A DNA stretch of 11,166 nt from Thalassolituus sp. (lineage in GTDB: Bacteria > Pseudomonadota > Gammaproteobacteria > Pseudomonadales > Oceanobacteraceae): the NCBI GenBank assembly GCA_029212275.1, contig JARGOI010000006.1:11950-23115 (forward strand), in the 5' to 3' direction. The translations under genes and the position numbers were made by a program. This document shows positions 7,094-11,166 of this stretch, one piece after another (positions within the stretch are counted from its first letter, which is position 1; each line of letters begins with the position of its first letter). Under the pieces are notes generated by a model. That model was not told the origin of the DNA. It was given only the letters and a program-made list of their open reading frames with translations, and ran no database searches.

Positions 7094-9727
7094 ATGAAAA
7101 TATTTCGAAATTTAATATTTAATACACTAATAAGCACTTTTTTTGCATTGTCATTGATAAGTGTAAAGGTCAATAGCTTACCTTTGTTGCTCGATTTATT
7201 AACCTCCTCAGCTATGGGAGTTGATTGGATTGCCAGTAACACATCACGTGCTCAGATCACCAGTTTGAATCAACTTAGATTGTATAATGGCTATGTTGAT
7301 GTGCAATCAAAGGTGTACGATTTTTCGAATGCCAATGGCGTAACTTTAGATTTCGATGTCACCGTCCCGTTTAATATTTTAGGTTTGATTGGTCCTGCCC
7401 CAAATCCTGGGGAAAATCTGCGTGTTGATTTTTTACGTAATGACGGTAACTGGCAGACACTGACCACCTTTGTAGCAGATTCGGGTTTTTTAGGTATTAT
7501 TTCTGTAGGAGGCGCATTCTCGTATTCGCAGGCGTTACCTGCCAGCGCTTACCATGATAATTTTAAACTACGCTATGTGATGCTGGGTGGCGGGGTAGGC
7601 CTCTTTGACTTACTAGGGGATAATTGGTATGTCAGTAATATTGTACTTGATGCCGACGTAACACCTAATGCTCCTGATCATTACAGACTGGCGTATGCTT
7701 CATCAGCACTCACCTGTGAACCACACTCTGTTTCTATCCAAGTGTGTGCCGATGCGTCATGCTCGGCGTTATTTACCGACAGTGTCACAGTAACTCTCTC
7801 ACCCAGTGGTTGGAGTGGTGGAAATACTTTCACTTTTTCTGGTGGTAGTACGACTGCGGCGCTAAGTCAAACAACACCAGGCACGGTTACTCTTGGTGTT
7901 GCAGCTTCAACCCCGTCAACAACCGGTGGGGCCACTCAGTGCTCAATTGGTGGCGGAGCGTATTCTTCATTGTGTGATTTAACCTACGCAGAAGCAGGGT
8001 TTGTTGTATCGATTCCTGAATTTATTTCCGGTCGTGGAGAGAACGCTACCATTCAAGCGGTAAAAAAATCTGACGCATCGACTCAGTGTGTACCTGCATT
8101 TGCCAATGTTAGTAAAACCATAAAAGTATGGTCTCAATATAGCTTACCCAATACAGGCACTTTACCTGTTTATGCATCAAGCCCGAGCGTTGCTCTAGGA
8201 CAAACAGCTCCAGCAGCGACATCGATTAGTGCCGCATTTAATGCCAGTGGCGTGGCTACCGTCGCGGTAAATTATTCTGACGCAGGTTATGTGAAACTTA
8301 ATGCTATCTACACTGGTAGTGGTGTCGACGCTGGTTTAAGTATGGTGGGGGATGCTACTTTTTTAGCTCGTCCTGCGGGTATGTGCGTACAAACCGATGG
8401 CGAGTGTATAAGTCCTTTAGGGGGAAATTACGCCAACTGTGATGTATTTGAGCAAGCGGGCGCTTCATTCCCATTAACGGTGAGTGCTGTGGCATGGCAA
8501 GCAGATGGTGAAACCAACTTTTGCGATGGTAACAGTGTGACACCGAATTACACCAGTAATGGCGACAGTGTTGCGTTTAGCTCTTCAGTGGTGTCTCCTG
8601 CGGCTGGTGACAGTGGCCAAGTGAGCATATATGGGAGTCCAACCGTCACGGATTATTTACAAACATCCGGTTCACAAATCGTAGACGTAAACCAAATAGA
8701 AGTGGGGGTATTTAATATTGGTGTGACACCGCCACCTTATTACGGCGCGACTTTAGGAAATATCGGTGATGCAACGCCTGTCACCTTTACTAGCCAGCCC
8801 ACAGGACGTTTTATTCCTGCATATTTTAGCGCTACTGTTACTAATGCTGGTGCTTTGGCGGGCGAATGGACTGGTGTATTTGCGGCGACCTGTAATGCGA
8901 CGTTTGCCTACAGCGGCCAAGAACTGCCTTGGCTTATTTCACCTGCTTTTTCGATTGTCGCGAAAAACCTTGCTGGTAACACCACACAAAATTATACCCA
9001 AGGCGATTTCTTAAAACTGACGGCTGCAGGCATTGGTATTACAGCCCCCAGCGCAGACAATACTCAAACGGGTAAAGATACCAGTCTATTGCCTGTCAGT
9101 GCTGTACTTTATGAAGGGAGCTTGGTGGTAAACGGAACAACGCCAAGTCAGTTGGACTATGAAATGAGTATGGCGGACACGCTCACCTACGACCGTAGTT
9201 TGAACAGTGAAGTCGCTGGATTTACACCGGCACTCACATATGTCGTTTCCGCGATAACCGACAGCGATAACGTTAACTTGGATAGTCCAGTTAATTTTAA
9301 TCCATTGACTGGCTTTGAATTGCGTTTTGGCCGTTTGTATTTAGATGATAATTACGGCCCTGAAGACGCTGACTTGGATATGTTTCTCACTGCGCAATAT
9401 TTCAATGGTATGCGTTACGTACGTCACAATGACGATGTGTGCACTACTTGGGATTCTGGCTTGGCGGCGGTGACGCCACTTACTTTAACGCAATTACGCA
9501 GCTCGACTGGGACCTTTGTGTTGGGCGCTGGTACGCTGACATTAATTGCTCCCACCAACGTTGCTGGTGCGACTGATACTGGCGAGGCGGAAGTAACTTA
9601 TGCTGCGCCCAGTTATCTAACCGGAGATTATGATGGTGATGGCAACTTTGAAGATCCTACCGCAAACGCACGCTTTGGTGTGTATCGCGGTCACGATCGC
9701 GTTATTTATAAAAAAGAAATTCGCTAA
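7094..9727 (+). CDS. MshQ-like secreted protein (second paralogue, different head)
   Basis: Predicted 877-residue exported protein. Residues 1-28 look like a Sec signal peptide (Lys2, Arg5, long hydrophobic core, VNS before the likely cut). Residues about 29-187 are one diverged copy of the head domain of the first MshQ: YVDVQSKVYDFS, NPGENLRVDFLRNDGNWQ, SAYHDNFKLRY and NWYVSNIVL match in order, but the CC pair is missing. From about 195 (DHYRLAYASSALTC) the DUF6701-type region follows, with RPAGMC, GRFIPAYFSA, FAYSG, RFGRLYLDDNYGPED and FGVYRGHDRVIYKKEIR. The last 310 residues closely resemble the first MshQ. The ATG at 7094 has an AAGGA site 9 bases upstream. It lies 184 bases after mshQ, same strand. 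A second or alternative tip/surface protein is the likely role, by inference; the standard cluster has one mshQ. Confidence 0.85.
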   Translation: MKIFRNLIFNTLISTFFALSLISVKVNSLPLLLDLLTSSAMGVDWIASNTSRAQITSLNQLRLYNGYVDVQSKVYDFSNANGVTLDFDVTVPFNILGLIGPAPNPGENLRVDFLRNDGNWQTLTTFVADSGFLGIISVGGAFSYSQALPASAYHDNFKLRYVMLGGGVGLFDLLGDNWYVSNIVLDADVTPNAPDHYRLAYASSALTCEPHSVSIQVCADASCSALFTDSVTVTLSPSGWSGGNTFTFSGGSTTAALSQTTPGTVTLGVAASTPSTTGGATQCSIGGGAYSSLCDLTYAEAGFVVSIPEFISGRGENATIQAVKKSDASTQCVPAFANVSKTIKVWSQYSLPNTGTLPVYASSPSVALGQTAPAATSISAAFNASGVATVAVNYSDAGYVKLNAIYTGSGVDAGLSMVGDATFLARPAGMCVQTDGECISPLGGNYANCDVFEQAGASFPLTVSAVAWQADGETNFCDGNSVTPNYTSNGDSVAFSSSVVSPAAGDSGQVSIYGSPTVTDYLQTSGSQIVDVNQIEVGVFNIGVTPPPYYGATLGNIGDATPVTFTSQPTGRFIPAYFSATVTNAGALAGEWTGVFAATCNATFAYSGQELPWLISPAFSIVAKNLAGNTTQNYTQGDFLKLTAAGIGITAPSADNTQTGKDTSLLPVSAVLYEGSLVVNGTTPSQLDYEMSMADTLTYDRSLNSEVAGFTPALTYVVSAITDSDNVNLDSPVNFNPLTGFELRFGRLYLDDNYGPEDADLDMFLTAQYFNGMRYVRHNDDVCTTWDSGLAAVTPLTLTQLRSSTGTFVLGAGTLTLIAPTNVAGATDTGEAEVTYAAPSYLTGDYDGDGNFEDPTANARFGVYRGHDRVIYKKEIR
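8798..9727 (+). repeat. Shared 3' tail of the mshQ paralogues, copy 2
   Basis: The partner of 6001-6909. It carries eight extra codons (8861-8884, encoding GEWTGVFA), bounded by GCG triplets, which are absent from copy 1 after position 6063. Otherwise the alignment is gap-free until the last codons: copy 1 ends in Arg-Arg-stop, copy 2 in Arg-stop. Confidence 0.9.
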
Positions 9728-9733
9728 CGAGAG

Positions 9734-11155
9734 TTACTCGTCGTCTTCATCGTCACCTGAATTGTCCATGTGAAGTTCTTTGATTTTACGGGTAAGAGTA
9801 TTTCGTCCCCATCCTAATAAGTTAGCGGCGTCACGACGACGACCGGCGGTGTGTTTTAATGCGGTCTCAATCATAATGCGTTCGAACACCGGAACTGCAG
9901 TATCGAGCAATTGTTGAGTACCGTTTGCCAATTGTTGATCGGCCCAGTAGCGCAAGCTTTGTTCCCAGTTTCCTGAAGTTTGTACATTGTTTTTTTGTTC
10001 AATAAGCTCAGGCGGTAAATCACTGATTAATACTTCGCGACCAGATGCCATTACGGTGATCCAACGGCAAGTGTTTTCCAGTTGTCGAACGTTACCTGGC
10101 CAATTTAAGGCGCTTAAAAACTCTTCTGTTTCTAAACGCAAGGTTTTGCATTCCGTGTCCAATTCTTCGGATGCACGTTTAAGGAAATGCGTTAACAGCT
10201 TGGGAATGTCCTCTCGACGATCAGACAGTCGCGGTAAATGAATGCGAATAACATTGAGGCGATGAAACAAATCTTCCCGAAAGCGACCTTCTTTCACTAG
10301 GCTTTCGAGATTTTGATGGGTTGCCGCGATAATGCGTACATTCACCTTCACTGGCGTCACGCCGCCAACACGATAAAATTCACCATCGGCAAGTACACGC
10401 AATAACCGTGTTTGGGTATCGGAAGGCATATCGCCGATTTCATCGAGAAATAACGTGCCATTATTTGCTTGTTCAAAGCGTCCACGGCGTTGCCCACCGG
10501 CACCCGTAAATGATCCTTTTTCATGACCAAACAATTCTGATTCGATCAAATCCTTTGGAATAGCAGCCATATTTAATGCAATAAAAGGTTCGTGCGAGCG
10601 TGGGCTATGGCGATGTAATGCGTGCGCAACTAATTCTTTACCCGTCCCCGATTCTCCGTTGATCAGAACCGTAATATTGGATTGCGATAATCTACCGATG
10701 GCACGAAACACTTCTTGCATCGCTGGAGCTTCACCGATGATTTCTTGCTCCTGTTCTTCAATGACACTATCGACAGGTTCGGCATTTAATTCGGCAAAAT
10801 GGGTAATCGCACGTTGAATTAAACTGACTGCTTCATCAACATCAAAAGGCTTTGGCAAGTACTCAAATGCACCGCTTTGGTAAGACGTCACGGCACTCTC
10901 TAAATCGGAGTGTGCTGTCATGATAATAACAGGCAAGTCTGGATGTGCTTTGTTCGCTTCTTTAAGAAGCGTTAAACCGTCCATGCCGGGCATTCTAATG
11001 TCGGTAATAATGGCATCAGGATGTTCACGACGTAATTGATTCAGTGCAGGCTCTGCTTGCTCAAACACTCGTGTTTGGATGTTGGCTTGCTGTAATGCTT
11101 TTTCCAGCACCCAGCGAATAGATTTATCATCATCAATAATCCAAACAGTACTCAT
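9734..11155 (-). CDS. glnG: Nitrogen regulation response regulator GlnG/NtrC
   Basis: Predicted 473-residue sigma54-dependent activator, full length for the family. Residues 1-120 are a receiver domain with acidic D8-D10, phospho-acceptor Asp52, Thr80 and Lys102. Residues about 138-370 are the AAA+ domain: Walker A GESGTGKE (167-174), the sigma54-contact loop as GSFTGA (214-219; usually GAFTGA), Walker B GTLFLDEI (233-240), arginine fingers near R293 and R299, and WPGNVRQLEN. A Fis-type helix-turn-helix fills about 424-463 (AGRRRDAANLLGWGRNTLTR), followed by an acidic tail DDEDDE. The family activates nitrogen-assimilation genes after phosphorylation by GlnL/NtrB, whose gene would lie upstream beyond the window edge. 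The start CAT (11153-11155) is preceded by GGAA on the minus strand. It converges on the second mshQ gene with 6 bases between the stops. Confidence 0.95.
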   Translation of the reverse strand: MSTVWIIDDDKSIRWVLEKALQQANIQTRVFEQAEPALNQLRREHPDAIITDIRMPGMDGLTLLKEANKAHPDLPVIIMTAHSDLESAVTSYQSGAFEYLPKPFDVDEAVSLIQRAITHFAELNAEPVDSVIEEQEQEIIGEAPAMQEVFRAIGRLSQSNITVLINGESGTGKELVAHALHRHSPRSHEPFIALNMAAIPKDLIESELFGHEKGSFTGAGGQRRGRFEQANNGTLFLDEIGDMPSDTQTRLLRVLADGEFYRVGGVTPVKVNVRIIAATHQNLESLVKEGRFREDLFHRLNVIRIHLPRLSDRREDIPKLLTHFLKRASEELDTECKTLRLETEEFLSALNWPGNVRQLENTCRWITVMASGREVLISDLPPELIEQKNNVQTSGNWEQSLRYWADQQLANGTQQLLDTAVPVFERIMIETALKHTAGRRRDAANLLGWGRNTLTRKIKELHMDNSGDDEDDE

Positions 11156-11166
11156 AATGGTTCCAA

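Noticed and set aside
6001..9727. Mobile element or insertion sequence explaining the long direct repeats
   Set aside because: The repeats are in-frame homologous ends of two paralogous genes; there is no transposase, terminal inverted repeat or target duplication visible.

Overview
The window (11,166 bases, AT-leaning) looks like chromosome of a free-living, probably aquatic gammaproteobacterium. It carries the distal part of an MSHA-type (mannose-sensitive haemagglutinin) type IV pilus cluster in its usual order, followed by a convergent nitrogen-regulator gene of the gammaproteobacterial GlnG/NtrC type. I cannot assign a genus from the sequence alone. No RNA genes, insertion sequences, CRISPR arrays or clear intrinsic terminators are visible.

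Layout. (1) 1-753: 3' part of mshG, the inner-membrane platform protein, cut by the window edge. (2) 754-966: non-coding leader containing a perfect 7-bp inverted repeat just upstream of the ribosome binding site of the next gene. (3) 967-3612: five tightly packed pilin-like genes, mshA (major pilin), mshC, mshD, mshO and mshP (minor pilins), with gaps of 16 bases or less, or overlaps. They read as one operon. The mshF and mshB genes that lie between mshG and mshA in Vibrio-type clusters are absent here. (4) 3613-3807: a gap whose best ribosome binding site serves a three-codon reading frame, in frame with the next gene but closed by TGA. (5) 3808-6909 and 7094-9727: two consecutive mshQ-type genes for large secreted proteins. 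Both end in the DUF6701-type region typical of MshQ. They share a closely similar tail (about 87% at DNA level over the last 780 bases) but have different N-terminal 'heads': the first has two copies of a beta-sandwich-like domain, the second has one diverged copy. (6) 9734-11155, minus strand: glnG/ntrC, ending 6 bases from the second mshQ gene.

How the genes work together. MshG is part of the inner-membrane assembly machine. MshA should polymerise into the fibre. MshC, D, O and P should form the priming or tip complex. The MshQ proteins are exported by a Sec signal and probably sit at the tip or cell surface, as PilY1 does in other type IV pili; this last step is inference. The most notable point is the tandem pair of MshQ paralogues with a common tail and different heads, which looks like a system for diversifying a tip adhesin. 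The glnG gene appears unrelated in function; the window stops before the expected glnL (ntrB).
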